From assembly GCF_018691265.1 (NCBI RefSeq), contig NW_024881322.1:3472001-3536000 (forward strand): a stretch of 64,000 bases of DNA. The letters are read 5' to 3'. Under the pieces are notes generated by a model, which made no database searches, was not told the DNA's origin, and saw only the letters and a list, made by a program, of their open reading frames with translations. The translations under genes and the position numbers were made by a program. This stretch comes from Tyto alba (Eukaryota; Chordata; Aves; Strigiformes; Tytonidae). Positions 49,801-62,348 of the stretch are shown here, in pieces (position 1 is the first letter of the stretch; each line of letters begins with the position of its first letter).

Positions 49801-52370
49801 AAGCATAAAGCCGTGAGGTATTGGCTAGGCAGCAGTTCTGCAGCTGCAGGTGTCCTAGTGCAAATTAAGTTTGCTCCCCAAGAAGAGACCGCAGCCCAGC
49901 AGGCTGGTACTTGCATTTCAGATCTATCACTAGAAATTTGAGGTTAGTATAGTATGGTAGCTAGTCCATGTAACCTGAAAGTCACATGCACATTTCAGAG
50001 ACTGCCATTTTCAGCTGGAAAATACAAACTCTCTGGAAATAAAGTGGCCATTTACTCAAAACTTCCAGGCTTACAACAGCTTTATTACAACCAGCATACT
50101 CAAAGAACTGATGTAGGAACGTGGTAGAGAGAAGGAGGAAGAGAGTTGTAGAATTTCCCCAAAATGGTTTAGTTTGAAGCTAATCAGCTTCTTGTCTCAA
50201 CAGAACTGGCCCTGCAAGTCTAAAGGAATTAGTTATTTTGTAGTGTTTTTGCTGTATTCATACCGCATTTAAAAATTATGAATTGTTCTTTATATCATTC
50301 CGTGCAGTTGTATTACCTCTTTGCTTTCTGCATCATGTGCTAGACTGAAACTGTACCAAATGACACTGAAGGCACACAAGAGTGAGTAGAAGCAACATTA
50401 AAGTTACTCGTGTTGTTATTCTTTTTAAATATTGAGGTTATCAGAAACCTAACCCATCTACAGTTTAGGGCATGAAAGCCCAATAAAGGATTATGCAGAA
50501 GTGTCTTTGCTAAATCAGCTTCGTTGTTTTACCCAATGTCTTATTTAGTTTTGGTGCCCGACTTGATGGTGAAGGAAGGAGAATAGGAAGGATTCACTGG
50601 CACTACCTTTTGTGAAAAGGACCTTCTGTCAGAGGCTCATTTTGCATTATAGTCCTGGTAAATTCCACCTTAATTGTCTACTCTGATCAAAGCTGTAGTC
50701 AGGGAAATGGCAACTCAAGAGGACAAAGCAGCCAGCCCAGTAGTCTTGGTCTCATCAGAGGGAAACAAGCCAAAGCCCTCAGGTTACACAGAAACACATT
50801 CTCGGCTGTTTTTCTTTGTGGTAAAGATACTTTGAAGTCTTTTTTTTTTTTTTTTCTTTCCCAAAAGAGCATGAGCAGGCTGTAGATAAGATAGTGGCAG
50901 CAGCTTCAGGAGAATTTTAAGAAGGGAAGCTGGCTATTTTAGTCTTATAGAATGAAAGGCAGGGTAGGGAGACAGCCTTTTTGTAAATAATAGTTTAAAA
51001 AACAACAACAAAAACCCACAAAATCTCCTTCCTCCCCCCACCCCCCTTAAAAAACCCCAAAGAGCTGTCAGTGTTTAGGGAAGAAGTACATTTAGAAGCA
51101 TTAAGTATCCAGAAGTGACCTTTTGCCAACTTTGTTTTAAGAAGTGAAATTCTAATGAGTCATTAGTAAGGTTTTCCCCTATCCCAACCCCCCTAAACAA
51201 AGGGCACCTCCTGCAATCGTTTTTCAGCTTTGGAAAGGGTGTTGTGCTTTGACAGATGCTCAAATGAACTGCAATTAACGATTGCAGGAGCTAAAGTTTT
51301 CTTTCAAAAACCTGGACAGTACCAGGTAGTTTAAGATGTTGCCCTAAAATCCAGTTTCACCCTACCAACACAGACCACTGCAGTTGTATGAGGAAGCTGT
51401 ACTGGCCCCTTCTCTCAAGCACATTTCAAATTGTGTTTTGAGAAGTTTACAGACAGAATCTAGAGAACTGTTCTGATACTGATGCATGCCATGCGTCCAT
51501 GACTGGAAGCTTAATTGTTTTTCTTCAAGACATGATTTATTCTGTACAGTTGTTCATCAGCAGGTCATGCATTTCCCCATGTGCCACCTTTCCTGAATCA
51601 CCGCCATAAGCAAAATTTTAGGGACTCCAGTTTGCACAATTGATCCACAGTTACGTATCTCTACCAAAAGGTGTTAGTCCACAATTCACCAGTCTGAGTC
51701 AATTTTAACAAGTTGCTTAACTTCAGGAAGTTCAATGCACAACAAAATGTATGTTGTTCTTCAGTAAATTTAGTTATTTTGAAAATATGGAGGTAATTCA
51801 CTAAAACCACTACATAATGCAGGTATTGGAGAAGAATAACACCATGTTCAAAATAAAGAGGATTTACCCCCTCCTCAGTGTTTCAAAACTTTTCTAAATA
51901 ATCAGAGAAAGCAATGCAAGGCGATTTAAAAAACTAGAAAACCTGAACTCATTAAAGAAGGCTCTTGGCAATCATTTGATCAGGATGTACTTTCTATGCC
52001 CCCTATTCTGTGGCTGTCAGTAGAAAGCAACCACAATCTTCACACAGAACAGTGAAGTGATGCTCAACAGTTGGGTACTGAAAGGTTAAGTAAAGCCCTA
52101 ACCTTGCTCAGCTACTTCTCAGACAATACACTGGAGCCATCAGCAGGATCCTCAGTGTAACTAGTGTGCTTTTGAAACAGGACAGAAGCCACCCAGGTCG
52201 GGTAAGCTACTTTTACTCCTAGGAACAAACACTGCAGACTTACCCCCTTCCTTCCAGGCCCAAAGTTCTAAGGAAGTTTTAAATATAAAAGCACATTTTA
52301 AGATGTTTTACACCACATCCTTAGATTTAACTGTAAACAAACAAGAACACAATGGCTTCATTGAAAGTTA
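46801..52370. other. Intergenic region between CMTM6 and DYNC1LI1
   Basis: No exon, RNA gene or mobile element is supported. T-rich runs lie at about 47720 and 50839. A moderately GC-rich patch at 47200-47480 holds overlapping chance frames. The remainder is AT-rich with dense stops. Confidence 0.55.
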
Positions 52371-53200
52371 CTTAAATTTGAATGCAGAGAATACTTTATT
52401 AACTGATTACAGTTTTGAAGACCAATTTTAAACCATAACTAATGTGGGAAACAGTGGGGGACATTAAGGCTGAGCCATATATATATAGACAAATCTGGAT
52501 ACTGATACTCTGTACATTTAACCTCTGCTTTTTCTTTATACATCTTTTATTCGGTGTCTGAAATTAATCAAAGAGAAAACCCCCCAAAACTGTCCACTAA
52601 TTTAGTCGTATATCTGGAATGAATTTTTGCATGGCTTTTTGAATGCAGTGTAAATCTCAGTGGAGATGAAACAGATTTTTTTTTTTAACCATACTCCAAA
52701 TGAAGTGTTCAAGTATAACTGGAATGTGTTGCTGCAGCTTTGTGCAATTAATTTTCTCTTCCAAAAACCAGTAGTTGTTCTCTCCTGTAGAGGTTAATCT
52801 ATTTAAGATAGTATTAAACTTGCCTAACAGGTTGGGAAATCAATATAAATTAAGTGCCCATGGTGTGTATGTTTTCCTGCTCTAAGTAACTCTTATCACT
52901 TAAGTGGACATACTTGCAAGTTTACAGAATTACACTGACTTTTCAACAAAACCCAGAAAAAAATTAATTTACTATTCTTGCACTGTGAACAGTACTCCTA
53001 CATGATGTGATAACCGTTTTCCATCTGTACAGCTCCCTTTCGTAAAACTGGGCAACACACATGAAAGAAAGACAGACAGACATCAACTGTTTGTGTTCTG
53101 AAAGTTATTTCAGTTCTTTAGTTCCAGTCACTGAAGGAAGAGGCAGAGGCAAGTTTGAATTATCCCAGAAAAACTGAACAATTGGTTTTATTTGGTATCT
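52371..53200 (-). other. DYNC1LI1: Probable DYNC1LI1 3' UTR
   Basis: Minus-strand sequence after the TGA stop. AATAAA hexamers (plus-strand TTTATT) occur at 52545-52550 and 52395-52400; the latter would give a UTR of about 0.8 kb. A hexamer within 15 bases of the stop (near 53189) is too close to be the main signal. The end is inferred. Confidence 0.45.
52395..52400 (-). terminator. DYNC1LI1: Candidate polyadenylation signal of DYNC1LI1
   Basis: Minus-strand AATAAA about 0.8 kb beyond the stop codon. The one at 52545-52550 is an alternative. Confidence 0.35.
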
Positions 53201-53313
53201 TCAAGATCCTTCACCTTCTGTGGGAGATGTAGGTGTCGTAGGAGAGACCATTTCAGGTTTTCGTGAAATTCTGTCCAATTCTGCCTGGACATCTGTTAAA
53301 ACTGGCTTCTGAC
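53201..53313 (-). CDS. DYNC1LI1: DYNC1LI1 last coding exon
   Basis: Completes the Gly codon, then [19 protein letters not shown] and the proline-rich end, TGA at 53201-53203. The acceptor is TATTTTGTAG. In the minus-strand order it follows a 2.2-kb intron. Confidence 0.96.
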
Positions 53314-56300
53314 CTACAAAATAAATACATATTATTCAGTCATGTTTATGAAACAGTTTTGGGAAAGCCTATAGTATCTTTAGTTCTCAAATGAGACAAC
53401 TCTTAAAAATTGTTACTGCACACTTTGGGTGCAGAGTAAATGCATAAAGCCAAAACCCAAAAGAAACAGGAAGAAAACAGTAGAGTGAAAGTCACATCCT
53501 TCTGTATTTCCGATTTCTCAAAGAAACTTTGATAATTATATATTAATTGTCAGTATATGTAGAGTTAATGCGAAGTATAAAATACAGGAAAGTCTATTAA
53601 GGCTAGCGGTTATGAATACTTATACACAATTTTCTACATCATATGTATTTTAAATAATTCTGATTGTAAATCAGGGTTCACCACCGACCAGTGAAGTCAG
53701 TTCTACTGCACCTGGTCAGCATAACCCCGACACCGCTGCTCACGGACCTGCAGATGGCAAATCCCTTTCCTCGCCCACTTACCTCCTCCCTAACTTGGAA
53801 TGGCAAACTTGGTGCAGTCACACTTAGACCTGATCCAAGCTTAAGAACACACCATTTTTCCCTCACCATTTGGCCCTTAACTCTTACTCCCCAGTCTAGG
53901 TTTCTATCCTGCTGTGTTCTGTCGTAAGAATGGAGAAGATAACAGGGGGAAGAGCAGTGCAGAGTATTAGAGTCTACATGACAACTGTGCATGGTATCTC
54001 AGGCTGTGCAGGAAAATTCTGATACACGTGTAGTTTTAGCAGTGCCCCAGAATCCTTTCTGAAGATGCAAATTAACAGGAACTATCCACAAAGCTGATTT
54101 TTGCCAGATGTGCTATGCTGCTCTTCAAATTATCTAACAAGATAATACTGTATCAGTGTCAAAGCAGCTAATATTCCAATTAATAACCAGAGGAGTTTCC
54201 CATAGCCGCTGAGGGAAAGTAATTCTCAAATCCCAAACTACTGTCTTAACAGCCAGTTTTCACATTTGAAGTGAGTGTCACAGATAACACTAAACACAAG
54301 AAAGTAAATACAGAGGAAGGTGAAGAAGCCACATCTAAGCCAAACTTATTTGTATTTATGTAAATCCTTGAAAACCCAGTCCTTTGCAACATTAAACTGG
54401 CCACACCCTAACCCCTTCATTTGTTGCGTATTAGGACATTTCTGAGAACATTTTTGCTTCTCCGTAGTTTAATTCTGTGCTTGAAGTTTCTGCCACATGC
54501 CTAGACACAGCAATTCTCTGGAGCGCTGCCTCCATCTGCCTGGCATCACCCAAACCTGCTCCTGGCCACTCCCTACAGGATTTTTCAGTGGGTGCTCTCT
54601 GCACCTCATACTGTGTCAGCTGCATTTGTTTGGACAACCTCCATGAGCTGTTCAAACTAGCACTGCTGGCTGTGCCTGCAGCACACTAGGCAGTACTTGT
54701 AAACGTTGCTCAGTCAACTGAGCTTTCCATTTGAAAAAAAGGAAGTGCACACATGTAAAAAAATTTTGAGGGTCAATCTACACAAAGTGTTAGTGGGAAG
54801 CGTTTTCTTTTCTCTTACTACATAAAAGTAAACACTAACATCAAGTACCAGTGAAACACCAGCTTTCTCACCTAAGTGCAGGGTTACTAACCTCTGGGGA
54901 AGTGGAGAGGGGGAGATATCTGTAGAGGTACATCGTTAAGTAATACAGAAACATTTTAATCTGGAGTAGCAAGTACCACCATAGTCTTGCATCTAGCTTT
55001 AATGCAGTCACATTGAGATTCATACTAATTGTTAATCACATCATATAAAAAAGGCTATCAACAGAGAATAGGTAAGTATTTTTACAGGCTGTCACCAAAC
55101 TCAAAGCCTTCATCATATCAGAGCCAGATCACTAGCAAAAGAAAATTTAAAATTATTTTAACACTGACAATATTGTTGGGGGGAAAAAAAAAAAAAAAAA
55201 AATCAACCTGAAATCAAGTCCCAGTATAACTGAATAATATTATGGAGTGGCTTATAGCATAAGCCATTTTATTAGGATAGTGGGGAGCGAAGGAAAAGAA
55301 AAAAATGAAGAACTCATGTGGACACAACTCATGCTTAAACAGCCACAGGAAAAGTTTTTCTTTGCTCCTCAGAGACATAAAAAGGCAATACGAAACTGCT
55401 GTGAAAACAGAAGCAAAAACCATATCCAATAAAACAGTTAAGTATATTAGTGTTCATACTTCTGATAAACTATACTAACAGGAATGATCCACCACTCGCT
55501 CTTTAGATTGAGTTGATCTTTTAGCATTCATCATACCTGACTTTTTTGCTGACGGTGGTAAGTTGCTGCCAGCACCTCCAGTGCCACCTCCTCCTGGACT
55601 GCCACCAACACCACCAGGGCCACCAGGGGAACCAGTTTTCTTGCTCAGGAGACTATTAAAGAAGTTAGCCAGGACTCCTTCACTAGTAGCTCCAGCTACA
55701 CGAGGAGGGAGGAAAAAAACCAAAACAAACATGCAACACAAACCCAAAACAAGACAGATTTTTTTAAGTAAAAACTGATTTAGTGTATTAATCTAAATAA
55801 GTATATTCAAGAAAGCAGGCAAAGCATCTATTTTACTTCCCCGACTGCATTTGTGCCATCATAAGAAAAGGTACCTTTCATATTGGGATCGATTTTTTTG
55901 GATCCAGTTGGTATGGGTGTAACACTGGCAACATTTGATGTTACGGATCTATTTGGCGTCCTAGGAGATCCACCAGGAACTCTTGGAGAGGCATCCTGTG
56001 CCACAAAAATAAACAAACAGATAAATTAAAAAAATAAAAAAAAAAAATATCCAAAACTGAACTGGTCAGTCTTCTACAGAATTAAATTGTGTAGTGTAAG
56101 AGTACATTAAATGAAGCATTTTGTTATCTTCCACACCTCCTAGTAGTTTAATTTTGTAAAATAATGTGGTATCCCATGCAACTGAAATTCCACAGGATTG
56201 GATTCTGCTGACTGCAGACTCGTGTAACATTCTTAAAAATATTTACGTCAGTGCAACTAAAGCACTAGTGAAGCTTTTCATTTTATCCGAATGAGAAACC

Positions 56301-59300
56301 TGAAAAATCCATCTGTTACTCAGTAGAGCCTCTGACCGTAATGAAATCTGCACTGATGAGATCAGAGAGGAAACTACACCAGATTTCTGGGAAGGACAAC
56401 ACATATCACCAGTACTGTGGGGAAAGGACTAAACACAGCCCAGGAAAAAAAAGCATTATTCAAGGACAACTCATGTTTCCAGTTCATCTAAAAAGGTAAA
56501 ACTACCTTTATAAGATCCCATATTCCCCATTAAACTTGGGTTACTTTTCAGTTATTTTATTTGTATTTTAAACGTAGATGATGTCACAGTTTTCATTTGG
56601 CCTTAATTTTATACCAGTCTTAGTAATCCTAGAGAGATAGTGCCAGATTTAGGATATAGAACTCACCAAGGGAATTCAACCAACAGTTTTCTCCCTGGCA
56701 CACTACTGGGACAGAAAGGGGAGTCAACTAACTGCTTAGATACATTCTAAGGTACCAACAGTAAAGCTGTGACATTTAGCCCTTGCTGTCAGTACAAGTT
56801 GTTGTGACTAGGTGTGAAGAAGTGTTGGAATGTTAGAGCTGTATACGATGTAGACTAAATGCTATGTGGTTTAAAAAAAATAGAGCAAAGAATGTTTGAT
56901 AGTGCAATCCTCTACAAGCAATCCTCTAAATATATGATTCATTTTCATGTGATGATATTTAAAATGTTTATCACTAACCACTGGCCGTCCTGCAGCAGTA
57001 GGTGGTTGTTTTGCCAACTGTGACTGCAAAAAACCAAACAAACCAATGTAGTGTTAGATATTACAGTGACTAAGAATACAATCCCAAATTTGTATTGAGA
57101 ATGTTGTTAAATGAAGCGCTGGCTGCTTATAGACAGAGAATTACCTGCTGCTTCATAAGAAACACTTGGTCATCTTCTGCAACAATTTCTTTTTCATGAA
57201 CAAACTGCAATACAAAAACATTAACGTACTTTTGACTGAAAGAAATAAATGTATTTCCTTTTATACCTCCTGGTGAATATAACCAAGGCATTCAATAATG
57301 AAGTAAATGTGTAAAATACCATACTGACTGCAGACTACATTTCCTACATTCAAGACTGCCACCTCATGATTCCATTTAAGTTAAATTAATTAGAAGTGAA
57401 ATAGAAGTATCATTAACTCCTTTGACCTGGCAGGCATAAGTCTCTAGATCTACTTGCAGAAAGACCCATTAAAAAGTTCACTAAAGTGTTCAGTGAAAGA
57501 GGAATTAAATACATGGTTACAAGGCACATCCAGGGGTCTCAGGATCAGCAAGAAAACATTCACAGATGCACACTCTGCAGCACGCTCACATCTCATTAAC
57601 TCAGAGGCCCCACCTTGGTATTATTTTATAGGTAACTATGGCAAAAGTGACTATTCACCTGTGTTGCATTAGACTGGTATAGGAACTGGACAAAGATATC
57701 TCAGATCCCAGTTCTACACATCAAATTACAAACACTCTCCCTCCAAATAAGCTCACCACAAAAGCTTTGCCAAAACAAGCATGGCGAATATCGATCCAAG
57801 TTTATAATACAGGCCTAAAGTTTGTAAGCATGCAAAAAAAAAAATAAATTGTCAGTTACATTTTCCTCGGACACTTATTTAACACGCTACTGTATATGTC
57901 TTGATTTTTTCCCTAAAGATTGCAAAAGGATATAGTATTAGTTTTCTCAGCTAAAATAATTCACGTTTGGAAATATGATCAGTCCCAAATTCTTAGCTTT
58001 GTTAAAAAAAGTCACAGAAATCTTTGCCTTCAGTAACTTCTGTATACATAGGGTCCATTGCTGCTGGCATTTTTTTCAAGAAACTCACACAGGCGTTCAG
58101 GTAGCTCTGTCAAAGCTTTTTGTTAAACACTACGAAAAGGAAAATATACTGAATATATGCAGCACCTGTTTTCACATGTTTCTTTTTGATTTTATGCTGT
58201 CTCAAGCTTTCTTATTTTAAATACTCCAATAGAAACAGAAAGCATTATAAAGTTGGGAGCAACTTGGAGCAAAATGGAGTGTTCTTAAATATTACTGACT
58301 AAGCCTGACCAACAGTTAAATGACACTTAGAATTTCCAATGCCAAGAATGTATTAAAAGCAAAACAGGTGTATTTGTAGTCCTGAACAATGTAACAGCAG
58401 CAGAAAAAAAAAAAAAACCAAAACAAAACAATGTAAGCTGGAGAATAGCTACACAGAACAAACGCACATCATGATTTTTTTGATCACTGAAGAAGAATGG
58501 TAATAACAAAAGGACAAAAGAAGACAACCCACACAGTTTGTCACACTCTTATGATAAACTGGAAGCGAAGTCTCAAAGAGAAACAGTCAAAAAACTGACA
58601 AGTAAATAAATAGATAAGTAGAATGCCAAAACATCTCAATTTACCTTTCTGACTGGTGGTTTGGTTATGATGTCTTCAAAACTGTCTTCTGCTTTTAGTG
58701 TCTGAAAATTCTCGTGCAATATTCCTATCTTCTTGTCATTATCCCAACCTGCAGGACTAGATAAAGGATTATTTGGCTTTAAATGCTATTGTTACTTCAG
58801 GTTATTCTTGCATGCAATCCTGAACTGCACAGAATTGAAAGCCAGGAAAGTGTCACAGCTCCTGTTCTCCTGGGCAAGCTAGTTATTGATGAGTACAACT
58901 CTTTAGAGCTTGGCTCACTGCAACAGAGAAGAGCAGAGTCTCTGGCTTTAACATTTCTCTTTGGGGCAGTGCGCACTTGTAATCCAGTGGCACTCAAACT
59001 CCAACTCATGGGATGGTGAAATGTAACTTTAAAAAGCATAAACAAAAAAGGCTCTAAATGCTGTTCAGGGTCTTGCACAAATACATTTTGTAGTCTCATA
59101 TACATAACAATGCAGGTAACTTACATAAATACTGCATCTTTTTCCACAACAACAGCTGGAACATTGAAAGGAAATCCATACAGCTTCTGGACTATATATT
59201 TATACACTAAATCAATGTTTTTGTTCTCCTTTACTGAAGTGTAAATAAGTGCTGCCCCATCTGAATAAACTTGTTAAAGAAAACTCGGTTTAGTGGCTAG

Positions 59301-62300
59301 TAAGATACTGAAGTGACCAATTTTTGTTAGTTTAAAGGTTATGTACTTTGTAGAATTTAGAGGGGGGAATACAAAAATCAAATAGGTCAAACGACTTCCA
59401 ACACTTAGTTTCTGAAATAAGCTATTCAGTAATTTAAATCTTTCTTTCTGCATTTGTTTTAGGCCAATCCAGCTACTGCTTTTAGAGTAAAGTACAGGCT
59501 TTTCTCACTTTCAAAGCCCACAATACCGAGTTTCACTGTGATGCCTTCAAAATTGTCTTCTGCTTTTAGCAAACAAGAATTTTCATGCCACATCCTTCCA
59601 CGTCATCATTATCCCATCCTGCAACACAGACACTACAGCATTAACACTAGTAGCTTCAAAAAGGCCACAGATCTTTCACTTCCCCACTTGGGTTTTTAAA
59701 TTAGAGGAACAAGTTCTTACATTATACAGCGATCTGCTTTTGAATGAAGTGAAGGCAAACAAGTTGCACTGTGTATCAGTCATTAAAAGACCACGAGTGT
59801 GCTTAGTATTCCAGCACGGTTCGGTATCAAATGAATAGAGTTTATGCACAGGATTAATAAAAGCAGCCAGGGAAGTTTTAAGTAATGTTTACTTTGAGAT
59901 TATAAAAATGCCAAATCCCCTAATTTATTTCTACATGCATGCAATTCAAATTCTAGGAGAAAGTTATATCATGGGATCCGATTCCCATTTGGTGAAGTTT
60001 AGACTAGGATTCCAAGTTGTAAATGGCAGATACAATCACAGAGACTAATTTCTACTAATCTTTTGTATTCTTCCTCCATCCACAAGACTTCTTACAATTG
60101 CCTGTAATTCCATTTTAAAAAATTAGGTCTTGGCACTCAACTGAGGTTTCGGGTTCTTGAACTAATTTTTCCATCTGTTAACTGTTGTCCCTCCAACGGT
60201 ATTTAAACTTCCCTTTACCACAGCACAAATGATGATGACCCAACGCAGCCATGTTACTAGCATCTAAAATCTAGTTCTTGGCATGTCTAACTGACTAAAC
60301 AATACTAAACAGGATTTTATACATTTAAAAAGAAAGTTTAAAAATAATAATAAGACAGTGATAGCTTATGTGTATTGTCTCTGTACCAACACAAGAGAAA
60401 CCGGTGGATCTTTCCTACACCAATTCACACTTCCTTCCTTCCTTCCTTCCCTCATCACCTCATCCTGTGGAATTACTGAACACTGAAAAGACTGCATATT
60501 TGGGTCAAGAAGAATAACATGCCTTATGTGTATCTGAAGCAAGATCATACTTAAATGAATTATCTTGTTATTATTTTTGGGAGCTTGTCAGCTAAGATGT
60601 GTTGATTTGTGATCTGACTCCTAAGTATGGAAATGAAGGCAAGTAAAGAAATTAATGATAAAGAGACATGCTAGACTCTTGCAGCTCTGTGAAGAAAAAA
60701 AATAAAAAACCCACAAAAACAAACCAGAAAAGTCATAGAGGTAGCTGAAGCAGACTGCCAGCTACAGTAAAGGAATTGAATACTACTTTGATATAGGTGC
60801 AAATAGTCTTTTAAACTGGTCATAATAAATGCAAGTATTTGAGTCATTATCATCTTTATGATGTATGAAAGGATACATTGTAAGCAAAACCGTCTGATAT
60901 GTGACTGAATGAAGTCAAAGTGTTCATCTCTGTAGTCATGCTCTTTTTCCAGAACGCTGATGGCATCACACTGTCAAAAGAAACACAAAATTAATATAGC
61001 ACTTCTAGTTATCTGTTGAAATAGCAGTGCTGCTACACATCCAGTTCACAACTGGGCAAGGGAGATGGAGTGGGGTGGGTGGCACAGAGGAAAACAAAAA
61101 CCTGCTAAGATAGTTTAGAAGTATAATTGAACCTTTTCTTTTTTGAACAATATATAACTTGATGTGCATGCACTGTGGTCAGCACTAACTCAGGAGTTAA
61201 AGTGAGCACCATTTTTCATTTACTCCCCCCTCTTCAATGCAGTAACTCAAAGTCTCTCTTGAAAACTGACCCACTGAATGACACCCCAGTTTTCTGCCCA
61301 ATGTATTTTTACACACTCTGGTATTACCGGACATAGTGTTTTTTATCCAGTTAATAATTAGCCTTTTTCAAAAGGGATGCAAAAGCAAGAAATGTGGAAG
61401 CAGGAAAAGAAAAAAAAAAAAAGAGTGGGGGGCAGGAGAGAGAGAGGAATAATAGAAAGCCAGCAGGTGAGAAGAAAGGTGCCTTTCAAATGAGAGGATT
61501 AGCCTTCCAGTGAAGGAACAGCATATGCATCAAAAGGTTTATTCTTTCACTCTGGGCCATCAGAGGCTGCAGATGCAGTATGCTTAATGCCAATGAGAAC
61601 TGAAGAGCCAGGGGGGGAGAACAAAACCACTACCAGAAAAAAACCCCAAGTCACCAGGAGAAGCACACCATTTTTTTTTTCTTTAGAATAAGAATATGGT
61701 TACGTATCTAACAAACCAAAACAGATCACAGAAACGCCCCAAGAACTAAGGAAAGTTAACAGAGCAGCACTTTACTAACTAGAACCCTCAAATATATTAA
61801 TCTTCAGAAAAAGATCAGAAATACTAAAAAAACCTACCAAAACACTATTTGTGAAATAAGGACAACTGTGGAGATCAAGGGGAATTCTAGCTGCTCACTG
61901 ACTAGCTCTTTTCTGTGAGCAAAACCAGGTTTGAGGTATTCCTCAATGCCTAGAAAACTGATAGAACTAAAGGAAAAACTAATCCAAAAATAACTTGGGA
62001 TTAGCCAACTTCTGATTGGCTTCCAGAAGATAACCAACCTTCAACATTAAACAGTTTTAAAGATTTCTTATGCAAGGTATTCAGAATGACTTAAGAACCA
62101 TGTACTTCCCACCCCAAATCCACAACTGACAGAGTTGCTTATATAAAATATGCAGAAAACCTGAAACGTGAAACAAACCTTTGTACAAACTACTACTACT
62201 GGAATGCCTAAGTTACATGTTAGTGTATCTGCACCCAGGGGTAAAATCACACTGTCATCTTTGTCTTCCTGTAATGAAGTATTTCTTCTCTGTGGAGAAG

Positions 62301-62348
62301 CTGGAAAATCCTCGCCTGGTTCTATATATTCCTGGAAGTCTCTTACCA
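53201..62348 (-). CDS. DYNC1LI1: DYNC1LI1, cytoplasmic dynein 1 light intermediate chain 1 (3' nine exons, 5' partial)
   Basis: Nine minus-strand exons totalling 1010 coding bases join without a break: 62348-62179, 60970-60877, 59260-59125, 58756-58645, 57204-57145, 57023-56979, 55995-55875, 55695-55537 and 53313-53201. They give roughly the last 340 of about 520 residues. The protein is a non-catalytic subunit of cytoplasmic dynein 1. Its N-terminal Ras-like GTPase fold (here the second half, with the VVVCTK strand) docks on the heavy chain, and its C-terminal tail binds cargo adaptors. Visible marks are [49 protein letters not shown], the tail helix [14 protein letters not shown] known to bind adaptors, a Gly/Pro-rich linker, and the end [14 protein letters not shown]. 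The Ser/Thr-Pro-rich tail is a known target of mitotic kinases. Earlier exons, including the P-loop-like region, lie beyond 64000. Confidence 0.96.
53314..55536 (-). other. DYNC1LI1: DYNC1LI1 intron before the last exon
   Basis: GT-AG intron of 2.2 kb. An A run lies at about 55182-55201. Frames near 53.7-54.0 and 54.4-54.7 kb are stray. No nested element is recognised. Confidence 0.8.
55537..55695 (-). CDS. DYNC1LI1: DYNC1LI1 penultimate exon (adaptor-binding helix and Gly-rich linker)
   Basis: 159 bases, with the acceptor TCGTGTAG before CTGGAGCT. It encodes [19 protein letters not shown], the amphipathic helix used by activating adaptors, then a linker very rich in Gly and Pro, and PPSAKKSG. 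Donor TCAG/GTATGA. Confidence 0.96.
55875..55995 (-). CDS. DYNC1LI1: DYNC1LI1 exon with Ser/Pro-rich tail segment
   Basis: 40 codons plus one base: [18 protein letters not shown] through [10 protein letters not shown]. Acceptor TGGCACAG, donor AAAG/GTACCT. It contains several Ser/Thr-Pro sites. Confidence 0.96.
55996..56978 (-). other. DYNC1LI1: DYNC1LI1 intron (about 1.0 kb)
   Basis: The donor of the preceding exon is GTTAGT at 56973-56978. Nothing else is recognised in the intron. Confidence 0.85.
56979..57023 (-). CDS. DYNC1LI1: DYNC1LI1 small 45-base exon
   Basis: 15 codons, [15 protein letters not shown], phase 0 at both ends, donor GTTAGT. Skipping it would preserve the frame. Confidence 0.94.
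57145..57204 (-). CDS. DYNC1LI1: DYNC1LI1 60-base exon
   Basis: 20 codons, [20 protein letters not shown], phase 0 at both ends. Acceptor GTATTGCAG, donor CAG/GTAATT. Confidence 0.95.
57205..58644 (-). other. DYNC1LI1: DYNC1LI1 intron (1.4 kb)
   Basis: GT-AG intron with an A-rich tract near 57833-57845 and another near 58405-58418. No exon is recognised. Confidence 0.85.
58645..58756 (-). CDS. DYNC1LI1: DYNC1LI1 exon encoding [11 protein letters not shown] to PPVRK
   Basis: One base plus 37 codons. The acceptor is TTTATCTAG before TCCTGCAGG; the apparent AG seven bases downstream would remove the conserved Pro-Ala and break phase. A degraded copy of this exon lies at 59531-59626. Confidence 0.95.
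59125..59260 (-). CDS. DYNC1LI1: DYNC1LI1 exon encoding [14 protein letters not shown] to EKDAVFI
   Basis: 136 bases. Acceptor TTTATTCAG, donor TTTAT/GTAAGT. It encodes the [20 protein letters not shown] helix region and the strand before PAGWDN. Confidence 0.95.
59531..59626 (-). pseudogene. DYNC1LI1: Decayed duplicate of the DYNC1LI1 WDND exon
   Basis: In the intron upstream of the previous exon, the minus strand reads TTGCAGGATGGGATAATGA, then GCATGAAAATT and CTAAAAGCAGAAGACA, TTTTGAAGGCATCA. This aligns along its length with the functional exon at 58756-58645. It contains an in-frame TAA, small indels and a lost donor, so it cannot encode the segment. It keeps a consensus-like acceptor (TGTGTTGCAG). 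It reads KAEDNFE, as in human, where the active avian exon reads KAEDSFE, consistent with a copy made before that substitution. Confidence 0.8.
59627..60876 (-). other. DYNC1LI1: DYNC1LI1 intron, remainder
   Basis: No other exon copy was seen. A (TTCC)n microsatellite of about five units lies at 60431-60451. Confidence 0.75.
60431..60451. repeat. (TTCC)n microsatellite
   Basis: About five tandem TTCC units in a DYNC1LI1 intron; likely polymorphic in length. Confidence 0.85.
60877..60970 (-). CDS. DYNC1LI1: DYNC1LI1 exon encoding [18 protein letters not shown]
   Basis: 31 codons plus one base. Acceptor TTTTGACAG, donor CAAT/GTATCC. It continues with [13 protein letters not shown]. Confidence 0.96.
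60971..62178 (-). other. DYNC1LI1: DYNC1LI1 intron (1.2 kb)
   Basis: GT-AG intron with donor GTTTGT. A-rich tracts lie near 61410 and a T run near 61672. No exon is recognised. Confidence 0.85.
62179..62348 (-). CDS. DYNC1LI1: DYNC1LI1 exon encoding [14 protein letters not shown] to VVVCTK
   Basis: Two bases plus 56 codons. The acceptor is TTTACTTTCAG before TGGTAAGA and the donor is AAAG/GTTTGT. An ATG lies two bases into the intron-exon junction by chance, but the real start is far upstream. It contains the [10 protein letters not shown] phospho-region and the [19 protein letters not shown] strand of the GTPase-like fold. Confidence 0.96.
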
